The notes: a model not told the origin generated them from the letters alone. A stretch of 64,000 bases of DNA from Microbacterium sp. T2.11-28 (GCF_950097975.1 NZ_CATNHF010000028.1:186001-250000); one strand, 5' to 3'. Positions 1-11,248 are shown, numbered from the stretch's first letter. Made by a program: numbers and translations.

Positions 1-759
1 GTCGTGGTGGACCGACAGGCGGCCGTCCTGCGGCTTGCGGCGCTCGGCGATGTCGACGGACGCCATGATCTTCAGTCGCGAGATGACGCCGTCCTGGATC
101 GCCCGGTCGGCGCGCTGCATCTCATGGAGGACGCCGTCGATGCGGTACCGGACGGTGAGGTTCTTCTCGCCGGGCTCGATGTGGATGTCGCTGGCGCGGT
201 CGTTGATCGCCTGCGCGATGAGGAGGTTGACGAATCGGACCACCGGCGCGTCGTCGACCTGCTCCTCGATCGACTCCGTGCCCGCGCCGTCGGCGGCGGC
301 GATCTCGCCGATCTGCTCGGAGAGATCGATCATCTCCTCGTCGGAGCGCAGGAAGCGTGCGAAGGCGGCCTCGAGGGCGTCGGCGGCCACCACCACGGGG
401 CGGACGTTCAACTCGGTCGCCGTCGCGATGTCGTCGATGGCGATGAGGTCGGTGGGATCGACCATGCCGATGGTGAGACTCCGGCGGCCGCGCTCGATGG
501 GGATGATCTGGTAGCGGCGGCAGAGCGCCGGCGGGACCGAGGCGATCGTCTCGGCGGTCAGCTCCTCTTCGGGCAGATCGATGAACTTCAGACCCAGCTG
601 CCGCGCGATGCCGATGGCCAGCTGCGTCTGCGAGACGAGGTTCGCCTCGACGAGGCGTCGACGCAGCTCGGGACCCTCGCCGTACTCGGCGACGGCATCC
701 CACATGTCGTCCGCACTGATCGCGCCCGATTGCACGAGGCTTTCCGCGAGTCCCTTCAC
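1..759 (-). CDS. GspE/PilB-type secretion or pilus ATPase, N-terminal part
   Basis: The first 253 residues of a type II secretion/type IV pilus assembly ATPase; the gene runs off the left edge. Residues about 30-150 form the N-terminal regulatory (MshEN/T2SSE_N) domain. The start of the ATPase domain follows, with ASDIHIEP at 189-196, RYRIDGVL at 204-211 and PQDGR at 243-247, all typical of GspE/PilB. The Walker box would lie beyond the edge. The GTG start at 759 is chosen because GGAGAGG precedes it by about 7 bases and the conserved domain begins soon after. It should power assembly of a pilus-like fibre at the inner face of the membrane; its partner genes (pilC, pilin) are not visible here, so pilus versus secretion is undecided. 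Confidence 0.9.
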   Translation of the reverse strand, partial: MKGLAESLVQSGAISADDMWDAVAEYGEGPELRRRLVEANLVSQTQLAIGIARQLGLKFIDLPEEELTAETIASVPPALCRRYQIIPIERGRRSLTIGMVDPTDLIAIDDIATATELNVRPVVVAADALEAAFARFLRSDEEMIDLSEQIGEIAAADGAGTESIEEQVDDAPVVRFVNLLIAQAINDRASDIHIEPGEKNLTVRYRIDGVLHEMQRADRAIQDGVISRLKIMASVDIAERRKPQDGRLSVHHD

Positions 760-781
760 GGCCCATCCTCTCCCCGCCGGT

Positions 782-787
782 ATTCTA
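782..787 (-). promoter_or_regulatory. -10 element for the GspE/PilB gene
   Basis: TAGAAT on the minus strand, 22 bases before the GTG start, in a 158-bp gap shared with the divergent YihY gene. No clear -35 is seen. Confidence 0.45.
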
Positions 788-905
788 TTGCGCCGCGGTG
801 CTCCTGGGGAAGAAGAAGATCAGTGGGGCGCATGTGACAGATGTTCACTCCTCGTGGGCCCCGGCCCCGCTGTCAACCCCCGGCCTGCGACGGCCGGAGT
901 CTCGT

Positions 906-911
906 TAGTCT
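906..911 (+). promoter_or_regulatory. -10 element, leaderless promoter of the YihY gene
   Basis: TAGTCT followed by six bases and then the ATG. The spacing leaves no room for a ribosome binding site, so the mRNA probably starts at or next to the start codon. Confidence 0.55.
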
Positions 912-917
912 GGCGCG

Positions 918-1922
918 ATGGACGTCGCTCGGCTCACCGCTCGCCTGACCGCCTGGGCGCTCGCGCGCAAGCCCGTGCGCGCCTTCCTCCGCTACAGCGA
1001 GCACCGCGGCCCGATGCTCGCCGACAGCGTGACCTACCGTGCGCTGTTCAGCATCTTCGCGGGGGTCCTGCTCGGATTCTCGGCGGCAGCGCTGTGGCTG
1101 GCGGGCAACCCCGCCGCATGGGGGGCGCTCATCTCCGCCGTCGATCGCGCCATTCCCGGGCTGGTGGGCGAGGGCGGCCTGATCGACCCCGACGCGATCA
1201 CCGCGCCCGCCGGGCTCTCGATCGCCGGCGCGGTCGCCCTCGTCGGACTGGTCGGTGCGGCGATCGGCGCCATCGGCTCGTTGCGCACGGCGCTCCACAC
1301 CATCGCCGACCGACCCCTCGACGACCTGGCGTGGTACTGGGTGATCCTCCGCAACCTGGGCCTCGCGGTGGGCGTGGGCGGCGCCCTCGGGGCCTCGGCC
1401 GTCGTCACCGTGATCGGCACGGCGGGCGTCGGCACGATCGCCGGGTGGGTGGGGCTGTCCGCCGACCATCCCCTGGTCGCCTTCGGCGGGCGCGCGGTCG
1501 CGATCCTCGTCACGTTCGCCCTCGACGCACTGATCCTCGTGGCGGTGTTCCGCCTCCTGTCGGGACTGCGACCGGATCGGCGTTCGCTGTGGTCCGGCGC
1601 GCTCCTGGGCGCGACCGGGCTGACGGTGCTGCAGACGCTCTCAGGTCTCTTCGTCGGCGGCGCGACGTCCAATCCGCTCCTGGCCACCTTCGCGGCGCTC
1701 ATCGCGCTCCTGCTCTGGCTGAATCTGTCGTCGCAGGTCATCCTCATCGCGTCCGCGTACGTCGTGGAGGGCGTCCGCGAGCGCCACGACGGGGTGCGGT
1801 CGCGGCATGGCGCGACGACGTTCGCCGAGCGCCGCGTGCAGCAGGCGGAGGACGCCGTCGGGGTGACGACGGCCGAGCTCCAGCGGGCCCGCGAGGCTCT
1901 GAAGGCGGAGCGGGCGGGCTGA
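918..1922 (+). CDS. YihY/virulence factor BrkB family membrane protein
   Basis: A 334-residue polytopic membrane protein of the YihY/BrkB family (formerly annotated as ribonuclease BN). About six hydrophobic segments are visible, starting with the one near residues 40-62, and the N-terminal stretch ADSVTYRALFSIF corresponds to the family's conserved A..v.y.a.fSl.P region. The C-terminal 50 residues are charged and helical and probably cytoplasmic. The family's molecular role is not settled; it is not a proven transporter or RNase. It is monocistronic, divergent from the PilB-type gene, and probably read from a leaderless mRNA. Confidence 0.88.
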   Translation: MDVARLTARLTAWALARKPVRAFLRYSEHRGPMLADSVTYRALFSIFAGVLLGFSAAALWLAGNPAAWGALISAVDRAIPGLVGEGGLIDPDAITAPAGLSIAGAVALVGLVGAAIGAIGSLRTALHTIADRPLDDLAWYWVILRNLGLAVGVGGALGASAVVTVIGTAGVGTIAGWVGLSADHPLVAFGGRAVAILVTFALDALILVAVFRLLSGLRPDRRSLWSGALLGATGLTVLQTLSGLFVGGATSNPLLATFAALIALLLWLNLSSQVILIASAYVVEGVRERHDGVRSRHGATTFAERRVQQAEDAVGVTTAELQRAREALKAERAG

Positions 1923-2016
1923 GGCCGACGGAGCGCATCCCTCCCGAGCGTCGCTGCACCGGCAATATCCGCTGAGCGCAATGCAACGGACGTGTAAACA
2001 GTCGCCTCGAATCCGG

Positions 2017-2032
2017 CTGTGAGCGGTCACAG
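2017..2032. promoter_or_regulatory. LacI-family-like operator before glycogen phosphorylase
   Basis: CTGTGA-GCGG-TCACAG is a perfect inverted repeat with 6-bp arms. Its 14-bp core differs by one base from the ideal symmetric lac operator core TGTGAGCGCTCACA. It overlaps the expected -35 position of the TACGGT -10 element, so a bound repressor would block the promoter. Confidence 0.6.
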
Positions 2033-2049
2033 CGCAGTGGGGGAGTGTG

Positions 2050-2055
2050 TACGGT
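2050..2055 (+). promoter_or_regulatory. -10 element of glgP
   Basis: TACGGT six bases before a GTG at 2062. This favours 2062 over the in-frame GTG at 2047, which would lie upstream of the -10 element. Confidence 0.45.
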
Positions 2056-2061
2056 CGTATC

Positions 2062-4590
<2,529 letters not shown>

Positions 4591-4596
4591 GGTCCG

Positions 4597-5328
4597 CTAC
4601 CGCGCGTAGCGCTCGACGAACGCGCGCAGGATGGTGCCGGTGTGCGTCACCGGGAGCCGCCTCACCGCCGCGAGCGTGAGGTCGAGCTCATCGGCGGCGA
4701 AGTACCCGTGGTCCGCGTAGGCGTGGATGCGAGTGGTGATGCCGTCGAGGTCGAGCTCCGGGTGGAACTGGGTGGCGTAGACGTTCTGGCCGACGCGGAA
4801 CATCTGCACCGGGCACGCCGCGCCGCGCACCAGCAGCGTCGCCGACGGCGGCAGCATCGAGATGGCCTCCTTGTGCCCGACGAACGCGGTGAAGGAGTCG
4901 GGGACATCCGCCAGCAGCGGGTCGGCTGCGCCGGCGGCGGTGCGCTCGACCTCGACGACACTGATCGGCTCCTGATGGGTCCGGTCGATCGTCGCGCCCT
5001 GGTGGGCCCCGAGCGTCCCCACGCCGTAGCAGGCGCCGAGGAAGGGGAAGTCCCGGGCGACGACGTCGTCGAGCAGCCGGGCGAACTCCGCCTCCACGCG
5101 GTGCTGGACAGCCGACTTGCGTTCCGGCGGATCGGAGGCGTTGAACGGCCCGCCGCCGACGAAGATGCCGGACCAGTCGTCCAGATCGATCTCTCCCAAG
5201 GGCGCGGCTTCCATCCGGACGCGCACGAGACCGTCTTCGGGCAGCCCGCTGAACCGGCGGAAGAGCGCGTACTCCTCGTCGGCGGGCAGGTCTTCGGCAC
5301 GCGTGGCCAGGAGCAGGAAGGGCTTCAT
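4597..5328 (-). CDS. Class I glutamine amidotransferase-like protein
   Basis: A 243-residue stand-alone class I glutamine amidotransferase domain. The nucleophile is C100 in GACYGVGTL and the His-Glu pair is H187/E189 in QFHPELD; the oxyanion region VGGGPFN is at 57-63. Such stand-alone proteins resemble GMP synthase glutaminase subunits and gamma-glutamyl hydrolases, and the substrate cannot be told from sequence. Its ATG overlaps the TGA of the LysR gene by four bases (ATGA), so the two are co-transcribed and probably translationally coupled. Confidence 0.88.
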   Translation of the reverse strand: MKPFLLLATRAEDLPADEEYALFRRFSGLPEDGLVRVRMEAAPLGEIDLDDWSGIFVGGGPFNASDPPERKSAVQHRVEAEFARLLDDVVARDFPFLGACYGVGTLGAHQGATIDRTHQEPISVVEVERTAAGAADPLLADVPDSFTAFVGHKEAISMLPPSATLLVRGAACPVQMFRVGQNVYATQFHPELDLDGITTRIHAYADHGYFAADELDLTLAAVRRLPVTHTGTILRAFVERYAR

Positions 5329-6227
5329 CGGCTGTCGAGTCTATGCGCGATCGCTTCGGCGATCGCGCCGAGGGTGCGCGCGACCGCCGCGTTCCGCCGT
5401 CCCTCGTCGCGCGCGACCGCCCAGTAGGCGAGGGGATGGGCCCAGGATCCGTCGAGTACCCGCATGAGCCGCGGGTCCGCGTCGGCGACGAAATCGGGCA
5501 GCAGCCCGATGCCGGCGCCCGCGGCGGTCGCCTCGATGTGAGCGAAGACGCTGGTGGATCGCAGGGACGGCGGTGAGGGCGGCAGCTCCTGCAGCGCGCG
5601 GTCGAGCTCGTCCACCTGGAGTGCCGACTCGACGTAGTAGACGAGGGGATGCCGCGCGAGGTCCGCCTTCTGAGCGGGAGTGCCGTGCGCGGCGAGATAG
5701 GCGGGCGTCGCGTAGAGACGCAGCGAGTAGGAGAAGACGGGGGTGGCGTATGCCCGCAGCACCCGCGGCCTCCCGGCGACGATCTCGAGGTCGACCCCCG
5801 AACGATGCTGGCGGGCCCGCTGGGTGACCGCGACCAGCTCGACCGCCAGGTTCGGGTGATCACGCCGGAGTCCGGCCATGGCCGGCGCGAGGATCGTGGC
5901 CGTGAACGCATCGGGGGCGGCGACGCGCACCACTCCGCGCAGCTCGCCGGCGGAGCCGGGAGCCTCCTCCACGAGCTCTCGCATCGAGTCCTCGATCCGT
6001 TCCGCGATGGCGACGGCCCGGCGGCCGAGCTCGGTGACCTCCCATCCGCCCGGGGTGCGGATGAGCACGCGTCCGCCGAGTGCCGCCTCGAGCCCGGCGA
6101 TCCTGCGGGACACGGTCGAGTGGTTGACCCGCAGCTCGTCCGCCGCCGCGGTGTGCCGTCCCAGTCGCGCGACGGCGAGGAAGGTGAGGAGGGCATCGAC
6201 GGAGGGCTCGTCGGACAGCACTGTCAT
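5325..6227 (-). CDS. LysR family transcriptional regulator
   Basis: A 300-residue LysR regulator: winged helix-turn-helix in residues about 7-65 (TAAADELRVNHSTVSRRIAGLE forms the recognition region) and a C-terminal periplasmic-binding-like effector domain. I start it at the ATG at 6227; in-frame codons up to 6284 would run through the divergent promoter region. It lies divergent to mmsB-mmsA across about 120 bp with inverted repeats, the classical arrangement for a LysR regulator of the neighbouring operon, so control of valine or 3-hydroxyisobutyrate catabolism is likely. The other plausible target is its own operon with the amidotransferase. Confidence 0.9.
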   Translation of the reverse strand: MTVLSDEPSVDALLTFLAVARLGRHTAAADELRVNHSTVSRRIAGLEAALGGRVLIRTPGGWEVTELGRRAVAIAERIEDSMRELVEEAPGSAGELRGVVRVAAPDAFTATILAPAMAGLRRDHPNLAVELVAVTQRARQHRSGVDLEIVAGRPRVLRAYATPVFSYSLRLYATPAYLAAHGTPAQKADLARHPLVYYVESALQVDELDRALQELPPSPPSLRSTSVFAHIEATAAGAGIGLLPDFVADADPRLMRVLDGSWAHPLAYWAVARDEGRRNAAVARTLGAIAEAIAHRLDSR

Positions 6228-6234
6228 CCCTCGA

Positions 6235-6273
6235 GTGTGCATCGGCGCACACCACGGGTGCAAGAATTCGCAC
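6235..6273. promoter_or_regulatory. Two inverted repeats in the LysR/mmsB divergent region
   Basis: GTGTGC-N6-GCACAC at 6235-6252 has perfect 6-bp arms. A second repeat, GTGC-N8-GCAC, lies at 6258-6273. They stand between the regulator start and the mmsB -35 hexamer, the expected place for LysR recognition and activation sites. Confidence 0.5.
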
Positions 6274-6283
6274 TCGCTGTGCA

Positions 6284-6312
6284 TTGATCACCTCTCCGGG
6301 CCTGCGTACCGT
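6284..6312 (+). promoter_or_regulatory. Promoter of mmsB-mmsA
   Basis: TTGATC (6284-6289) and TACCGT (6307-6312) are separated by exactly 17 bp, 35 bp before the chosen start. This gives a normal leader with a ribosome binding site, unlike the leaderless genes nearby. Confidence 0.5.
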
Positions 6313-6347
6313 GGCCTTCACACGCGCTCGCGATGAAGGGGGCCGAG

Positions 6348-7289
6348 ATGGCGACGATCGCATGGATCGGACTGGGTCACATGGGCCTCCCGATGAGCGG
6401 GCACCTCGTGCGGGCCGGCCACCGCGTCCGCGGGGTGGACGTCGATCCGGCGGCCACCGCGTCCGCCGCCTCGGCGGGGGTCGAGATCGTCCCGGCCGTC
6501 GCGGACGCGGTCGACGGCGCCGACGCCGTCTTCACGTCCCTGCCGCGGCCCGAGCACGTCCGTGCCGTCTACGGCGGGCCGGACGGGATCCTGGCCCACG
6601 CCGCGCCGCGCGCCCTGCTGCTGGACACCTCGACCGTCGACGTCGAGACCTCGCGCTGGTGCCACGACGAGGCGCTCGCCCGCGGTGCGGCGTTCGTCGA
6701 CGCGCCGATCTCCGGCGGTACGGCGGGCGCCGCCGCCCACACGCTGACGTTCATGCTCGGGGGAGAGCCCGAGGCCGTGGCGCGGGCGGCCGAGCTGGTC
6801 GCCCCCATGGCGGGCGCCGTCGTCGCCTGCGGGGGGCCGACCGCAGGCATCGCCGCCAAGCTGGCGAACAACATGATGCTCTTCATCAACGTGATGGCCA
6901 TGGCCGAGGGCGCCCGGCTCGCCGAGGAACTGGGGCTCGACGCGCGCACGTTCTGGGAGGTGGCGAGCGCATCGTCCGGATCCTCGTGGGCGGTGCGCAC
7001 CTGGTACCCGGTGCCGGGCGTCGTCGACACGGCGGCCGCGAACCGCAACTTCGACGCCACCTTCTCGGTCGACCTCGCCCGCAAGGACTGCGCGCTGGCC
7101 GTGGCCGCGGGCGAATCGTCCGGCATGCGACTGCCGGCGGCGCGGCTCGCGCTGGCACAGCTCGATCAGCTCGTCGACGAGGGGTGGGGCGCGAAGGACT
7201 GCACCCTCGTCGCCCGCTTCCCATCACCAGACGGCACGCTGCGCGGTTTCGACCCCGCTCCGGCCACCGCTTCCGAGGAGTCCGCATGA
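6348..7289 (+). CDS. mmsB: 3-hydroxyisobutyrate dehydrogenase
   Basis: Oxidises 3-hydroxyisobutyrate to methylmalonate semialdehyde with NAD, a step of valine breakdown. The 313-residue protein opens with a Rossmann motif GLGHMG (8-13), has the substrate-binding stretch DAPISGG, and the catalytic lysine K171 in AAKLANNMM. Start at 6348 is preferred over the ATG at 6333 because AAGGGGG lies 6 bases upstream of 6348. The downstream mmsA overlaps it by four bases, and the enzyme feeds its product directly to MmsA. Related beta-hydroxyacid dehydrogenases (tartronate semialdehyde reductase) share these motifs, but the mmsA partner settles the call. Confidence 0.94.
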   Translation: MATIAWIGLGHMGLPMSGHLVRAGHRVRGVDVDPAATASAASAGVEIVPAVADAVDGADAVFTSLPRPEHVRAVYGGPDGILAHAAPRALLLDTSTVDVETSRWCHDEALARGAAFVDAPISGGTAGAAAHTLTFMLGGEPEAVARAAELVAPMAGAVVACGGPTAGIAAKLANNMMLFINVMAMAEGARLAEELGLDARTFWEVASASSGSSWAVRTWYPVPGVVDTAAANRNFDATFSVDLARKDCALAVAAGESSGMRLPAARLALAQLDQLVDEGWGAKDCTLVARFPSPDGTLRGFDPAPATASEESA

Positions 7290-8788
7290 CCACGGCCACG
7301 ACCGCGCCCCCCACCACCGTCCCGCACGTCATCGGCGGTGTCCGCACGACCGGCGACGGGAGGACGAGCCCGGTGTTCAACCCCGCCACCGGGCGGCAGA
7401 CGGGCGCGGTCGCCCTCGCCTCGGCCGAACTCGTGCACGAGGCCGCCCGGGTCGCGCGCGAGGCGCAGCGCGGGTGGCGCGACACGGGACTCGCCCGCCG
7501 GCAGCAGATCATGTTCCGGCTGCGCGAGATCGTCTCCGCGCGCGCCGAGGACCTCGCCCGTCTCATCACCGCCGAGCACGGCAAGACCGTGGCAGATGCG
7601 CTCGGCGAGGTCGCGCGCGGGCTCGAGAACGTCGAGTTCTGCACGGGCCTCATGCATCACCTCAAGGGCGACCACTCGGAGCAGGTCGCGTCGGGACTCG
7701 ACGTGCATCAGCTGCGTCAGCCGGTCGGGGTGGTCGCCTGCATCACCCCGTTCAACTTCCCCGCGATGGTCCCGCTGTGGATGGTCACGACGGCGATCGC
7801 CGCGGGCAACGCGGTGATCCTCAAGCCCAGCGAGCGCGATCCCTCGGCGGCGGTGTGGCTCGCCGACGCCTTCCGGGAGGCCGGGGTGCCGGACGGCGTG
7901 CTCAACGTGGTGCACGGCGACAAGGAGGCGGTCGACGCGATCCTGGACGACCCGATCATCCGGGCGGTCTCGTTCGTCGGCTCGACACCGGTCGCGCGCC
8001 ACGTCTACACCCGGGCCGCAGCGGCGGGCAAGCGGGTGCAGGCGCTCGGGGGAGCGAAGAACCACATGATCGTCATGCCGGACGCCGACCTGGAGGCCGC
8101 CGCCGACGCGGCCGTCTCGGCCGCCTACGGCTCCGCGGGCGAGCGGTGCATGGCCGTGTCGGTCGTCGTCGCGGTCGGCGCAGTCGGCGACGCGCTCGTC
8201 GAGCGGATCGCGCGCCGGCTGCCGGGGCTGGTGGTCGGAGACGGGGCCGACCCGACCACCGAGATGGGACCTCTCATCACGCGGGAGGCGCTCGAACGGG
8301 TGACCGGGTTCGTCGCCGGTGCCGAGGGGGAGGGGGCCGACCTCGTCGTGGACGGACGCCGACCCGCCGGCGACGAGGGCTTCTTCATCGGGCCGTCGCT
8401 CGTCGACCGGGTGACGCCGAGCATGCGCGTGTACGACGAGGAGATCTTCGGCCCCGTGCTCTCGGTCGTCCGCGTCCGCGACTACGACGAAGCGGTCGCC
8501 CTCATCAACGCGAGCCGGTACGCGAACGGCACCGCAGTGTTCACCCGCGACGGCAAGACCGCGCGTCAGTTCGGGTACGACATCGAGGTCGGGATGGTGG
8601 GGGTGAACGTGCCGATCCCCGTGCCGGTGGGCGCCTACTCGTTCGGCGGGTGGAAGGAGTCGCTGTTCGGCGACACGCACATGTACGGGCCCGAGGCCTT
8701 CTCGTTCTACACGCGTCGCAAGGTGATCACGACACGATGGCCCGAGGCGAGCGAGAGTCAGATCAGCCTCGGCTTCCCGACGCACTGA
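7286..8788 (+). CDS. mmsA: CoA-acylating methylmalonate-semialdehyde dehydrogenase
   Basis: Converts methylmalonate semialdehyde, CoA and NAD to propionyl-CoA, CO2 and NADH, ending the distal valine pathway. It is an aldehyde dehydrogenase fold of 500 residues, with the catalytic cysteine C288 in SAGERCMAVS. The NAD-binding KPSERDPSAA and the motif CITPFNFPAMVPLW are typical of the MMSDH branch, which uses CoA instead of water. The ATG overlaps the mmsB stop as ATGA, indicating translational coupling. The propionyl-CoA produced would enter central metabolism by routes not encoded here. Confidence 0.95.
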   Translation: MTTATTAPPTTVPHVIGGVRTTGDGRTSPVFNPATGRQTGAVALASAELVHEAARVAREAQRGWRDTGLARRQQIMFRLREIVSARAEDLARLITAEHGKTVADALGEVARGLENVEFCTGLMHHLKGDHSEQVASGLDVHQLRQPVGVVACITPFNFPAMVPLWMVTTAIAAGNAVILKPSERDPSAAVWLADAFREAGVPDGVLNVVHGDKEAVDAILDDPIIRAVSFVGSTPVARHVYTRAAAAGKRVQALGGAKNHMIVMPDADLEAAADAAVSAAYGSAGERCMAVSVVVAVGAVGDALVERIARRLPGLVVGDGADPTTEMGPLITREALERVTGFVAGAEGEGADLVVDGRRPAGDEGFFIGPSLVDRVTPSMRVYDEEIFGPVLSVVRVRDYDEAVALINASRYANGTAVFTRDGKTARQFGYDIEVGMVGVNVPIPVPVGAYSFGGWKESLFGDTHMYGPEAFSFYTRRKVITTRWPEASESQISLGFPTH

Positions 8789-8820
8789 TCCACGTCCGCT
8801 GCGGCGCGCGACCGCCGCAC

Positions 8821-8826
8821 TAGGCT
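8821..8826 (+). promoter_or_regulatory. -10 element of the small-protein/CYTH operon
   Basis: TAGGCT 27 bases before the ATG at 8854, with AAGGAG in between as ribosome binding site. Confidence 0.45.
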
Positions 8827-8853
8827 GGAGCGGACGGGGACAAGGAGCACATC

Positions 8854-9081
8854 ATGGCTATTGCACGACTTCACGGCGGACCGCTCGACGGCCAGGTCAT
8901 CCCGCTGGACGATGCGGACCAGGATCGGCTGATCCTGCCCTACAGCGAGACCCAGGTCGTGTACGAGCGCGAGGGTGCGCCCGAGAACACCGGCGAGGGC
9001 GACGGTCCCACGTCGACCGACTTCCACTATCTCGAGGCGCAGGACGACATCGACCCCGATCCGGACGGCCGCGACGAGTGA
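8854..9081 (+). CDS. Small acidic conserved protein, function unknown
   Basis: A 75-residue acidic protein with no signal peptide or membrane segment. It begins MAIARLHGGPLDGQ and carries a proline/aspartate-rich C-terminus (DIDPDPDGRDE). The opening HGGPLDG resembles a motif in other short actinobacterial and phage hypothetical proteins, but I recognise no function. A ribosome binding site (AAGGAG) and a -10 element precede it, and its stop overlaps the start of the CYTH gene by four bases, so it is genuinely expressed and tied to that gene. Confidence 0.75.
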   Translation: MAIARLHGGPLDGQVIPLDDADQDRLILPYSETQVVYEREGAPENTGEGDGPTSTDFHYLEAQDDIDPDPDGRDE

Positions 9082-9725
9082 CGGCGGACGGCGCCGAGCG
9101 CTCGATCGAGATCGAGCGCAAGTACGACGCCGACGACGCCGTGTCGCTCCCTGACTGGACGAGACTTCCGGGCGTCGTGACGATCGGCGACGCCGAGGCT
9201 CGCTCGCTCGACGCACGGTACCTCGACACCGGCGACGGTGCTCTCGGACGCGCTGCCATCGCCCTGCGGCGCCGGGTCGGCGGGCCGGACGAGGGCTGGC
9301 ACATCAAGCGGGCGACGGCCGAGGGCAAGCACGAGGCGCGCTGGCCGCTGGATGCTGTGGACGACGACGTGATCGTCCCGCCCGCCGTGGCCGCGGCGCT
9401 CGCGTCCGATCCCGCCCTGTCCGGCATCGACATCGGCGCCGTCTCGGTGATCGCGCGCATCCGCAACGAACGCACCGCCTACGCGCTCCGCGACGCGGAC
9501 GGGATGCTCGTCGCCGAGTTCGTCGACGACCGGGTGGTCGCCATGGATCTGCGACGCGGCATCGAGACCCGCTGGCGCGAATGGGAGCTCGAACTGGGCC
9601 CCGCGGCGCCGGCCGACCCCGCGGCCCAGCAGGAGCTCTTCGCGGCGGCCGATGCCCTGGTGGCGGCCGCCGGCGGGTCGCCCTCGGCATCCGGTTCCAA
9701 GCTGGGTCGCGCCCTCGGGGTCTGA
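9078..9725 (+). CDS. CYTH domain protein
   Basis: A 215-residue CYTH (CyaB/thiamine triphosphatase) domain protein. The signature EIERKY is at 11-16, and paired charged strands follow (RYLDT, ALRRR, HIKR, ERTAY, EFVDDRV, EWELELG), forming the triphosphate tunnel metalloenzyme barrel. Family members hydrolyse inorganic triphosphate or related compounds with Mg2+. Unlike many actinobacterial relatives it has no CHAD domain. The GTG start overlaps the upstream stop (GTGA). It ends before a strong inverted repeat that separates it from the convergent lpdA. Confidence 0.88.
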   Translation: MTADGAERSIEIERKYDADDAVSLPDWTRLPGVVTIGDAEARSLDARYLDTGDGALGRAAIALRRRVGGPDEGWHIKRATAEGKHEARWPLDAVDDDVIVPPAVAAALASDPALSGIDIGAVSVIARIRNERTAYALRDADGMLVAEFVDDRVVAMDLRRGIETRWREWELELGPAAPADPAAQQELFAAADALVAAAGGSPSASGSKLGRALGV

Positions 9726-9751
9726 CCTGCCGGGATCGCCGGCTCACATGC

Positions 9752-9789
9752 ACTGACGCCGCCCCCGGCTTCGGCGGGGCGGCGTCAGT
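9752..9789. terminator. Inverted repeat between convergent genes, probable two-way terminator
   Basis: Perfect 14-bp arms (ACTGACGCCGCCCC and its complement) around a 10-base loop, between the CYTH gene and lpdA. There is no T-tract on either strand, so termination would depend on the very stable stem alone. Confidence 0.65.
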
Positions 9790-9847
9790 GATGGAAGTCC
9801 AGAGTACTCCGTGGACCTATGCAGTCAAATGGAACTCGGCGGGCGGA

Positions 9848-11248
9848 TCAGAAGTTGATCATGTGTCCCGCGAGGCCGTGGAACGCCTCCTGGAGCGCCT
9901 CCGACAGCGTCGGGTGGGTGTGGACGTTGCGCGCCAGCTCGAGCGCCGTCAGGTCCCACTTCTGCGCGAGGGTGAGCTCGGGGAGGAGCTCCGACACATC
10001 GGGGCCGATGAGGTGGCCGCCGACGAGTTCGAGGTGCTCCGCGTCGGCGATCAGCTTCACGAAGCCGACGGGCTCGCCCAGGCCGTGGGCCTTGCCGTTG
10101 GCCATGAACGGGAAGGTCGCGACCTTGTACTCGCGTCCCGTCTCCTTGTACTGCGCCTCCGTGTAGCCGAACGAGGCGACCTGGGGCGAGCAGAAGGTGG
10201 CACGCGGCATCATCTTGTAGTCGCCCAGCGCCATCGTCTCCGCGCCGCCGATCGTCTCGGCCGCCACGACACCCTGCGCCTCCGCGACGTGCGCGAGCTG
10301 GAGCTTCGCGGTGACGTCGCCGATCGCGTAGATGCCCTCGACGTTGGTCCGCATGAAGTCGTCGATCTCGATCGCACCGCGGTCGGTCAGGGCGACCCCG
10401 GTGTTCTCCAGGCCGAATCCCTCGACGCGCGGCGCGAAGCCGATCGACATGAGCACCTTGTCGGCCTCGATCGAACCCTGCTGACCGGACTTGTTGTCCG
10501 TGTAGGTCACGGTGACCTTGTCGCCGGAGTCGACGACCGTCTCGACCTTCGTCGACACGAGCAGATCGATGCCGTAGTTCTTGTACTGCCGTGCGATCTC
10601 CTTCGAGACGTCGGCGTCCTCGTTGGGCAGGGCGCGGTCGAGGAACTCGATGATCGTCACCTTCACGCCGTAGTTCGACATGACGTAGGCGAACTCCATG
10701 CCGATCGCACCGGCGCCCACGATGACGATCGAGCCCGGCAGCTCGCGCGAGAGGATCTGCTCCTCGTACGTCACGACGTTCTCGCTGAGGGTGACCCCGG
10801 GGAGCAGGCGGACGGTCGAGCCCGTCGCGATGATCACGTTGTCGAAGGTGACCTCCTCGACCTGGCCGTCGCTCTTGGCGACCGAGATGGCCTTGGGGCC
10901 GGTGAAGGTGCCGCGGCCGTCGTACTCCGTGACCTTGTTCTTCTTCATCAGGTAGTGGATGCCCTTGACGCGGCCGTCGGCGACGTCGCGGCTGCGGTCC
11001 CAGGCGACCCCGAAGTCCAGCGAGAACTCACCCGAGATGCCGAAGAACTCGGCCTTGTGCTTCAGGGTGTGGGCGATCTCGGCGTTCTTCAGCAGTGCCT
11101 TGGAGGGGATGCAGCCGACGTTGAGGCAGACGCCTCCCCAGTACTTCTCTTCGATGATGGCGGTGGACAGTCCGAGCTGCGCGGAGCGGACCGCTGCGAC
11201 ATAGCCACCGGGGCCGGCACCGAGGACGACGACGTTGTAATGAGGCAT
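9848..11248 (-). CDS. lpdA: Dihydrolipoyl dehydrogenase (E3)
   Basis: FAD-dependent E3 subunit that reoxidises dihydrolipoamide for the pyruvate and 2-oxoglutarate dehydrogenase complexes and the glycine cleavage system. Its 466 residues show the FAD motif GAGPGG (10-15), the redox-active pair C41/C46 in [12 protein letters not shown], the NAD motif GAGAIGMEF, and the catalytic H445/E450 of the partner subunit in HTHPTLSE. No E1 or E2 gene is adjacent. A TAGGCT element six bases before the ATG points to a leaderless mRNA. GarA, encoded 1.7 kb away, inhibits 2-oxoglutarate dehydrogenase in relatives, so the two act in the same process. Confidence 0.96.
   Translation of the reverse strand: MPHYNVVVLGAGPGGYVAAVRSAQLGLSTAIIEEKYWGGVCLNVGCIPSKALLKNAEIAHTLKHKAEFFGISGEFSLDFGVAWDRSRDVADGRVKGIHYLMKKNKVTEYDGRGTFTGPKAISVAKSDGQVEEVTFDNVIIATGSTVRLLPGVTLSENVVTYEEQILSRELPGSIVIVGAGAIGMEFAYVMSNYGVKVTIIEFLDRALPNEDADVSKEIARQYKNYGIDLLVSTKVETVVDSGDKVTVTYTDNKSGQQGSIEADKVLMSIGFAPRVEGFGLENTGVALTDRGAIEIDDFMRTNVEGIYAIGDVTAKLQLAHVAEAQGVVAAETIGGAETMALGDYKMMPRATFCSPQVASFGYTEAQYKETGREYKVATFPFMANGKAHGLGEPVGFVKLIADAEHLELVGGHLIGPDVSELLPELTLAQKWDLTALELARNVHTHPTLSEALQEAFHGLAGHMINF

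Noticed and set aside
833..849. TGTGA-N7-TCACT, resembling a CRP/GlxR site
   Set aside because: The spacer is one base too long and the second half-site is imperfect; a chance match cannot be excluded.
9793..9816. GAGTACTC palindrome flanked by GTCC/GGAC in the CYTH-lpdA gap
   Set aside because: Arms are asymmetric and it lies in the 3-prime region of two convergent genes, away from any promoter.
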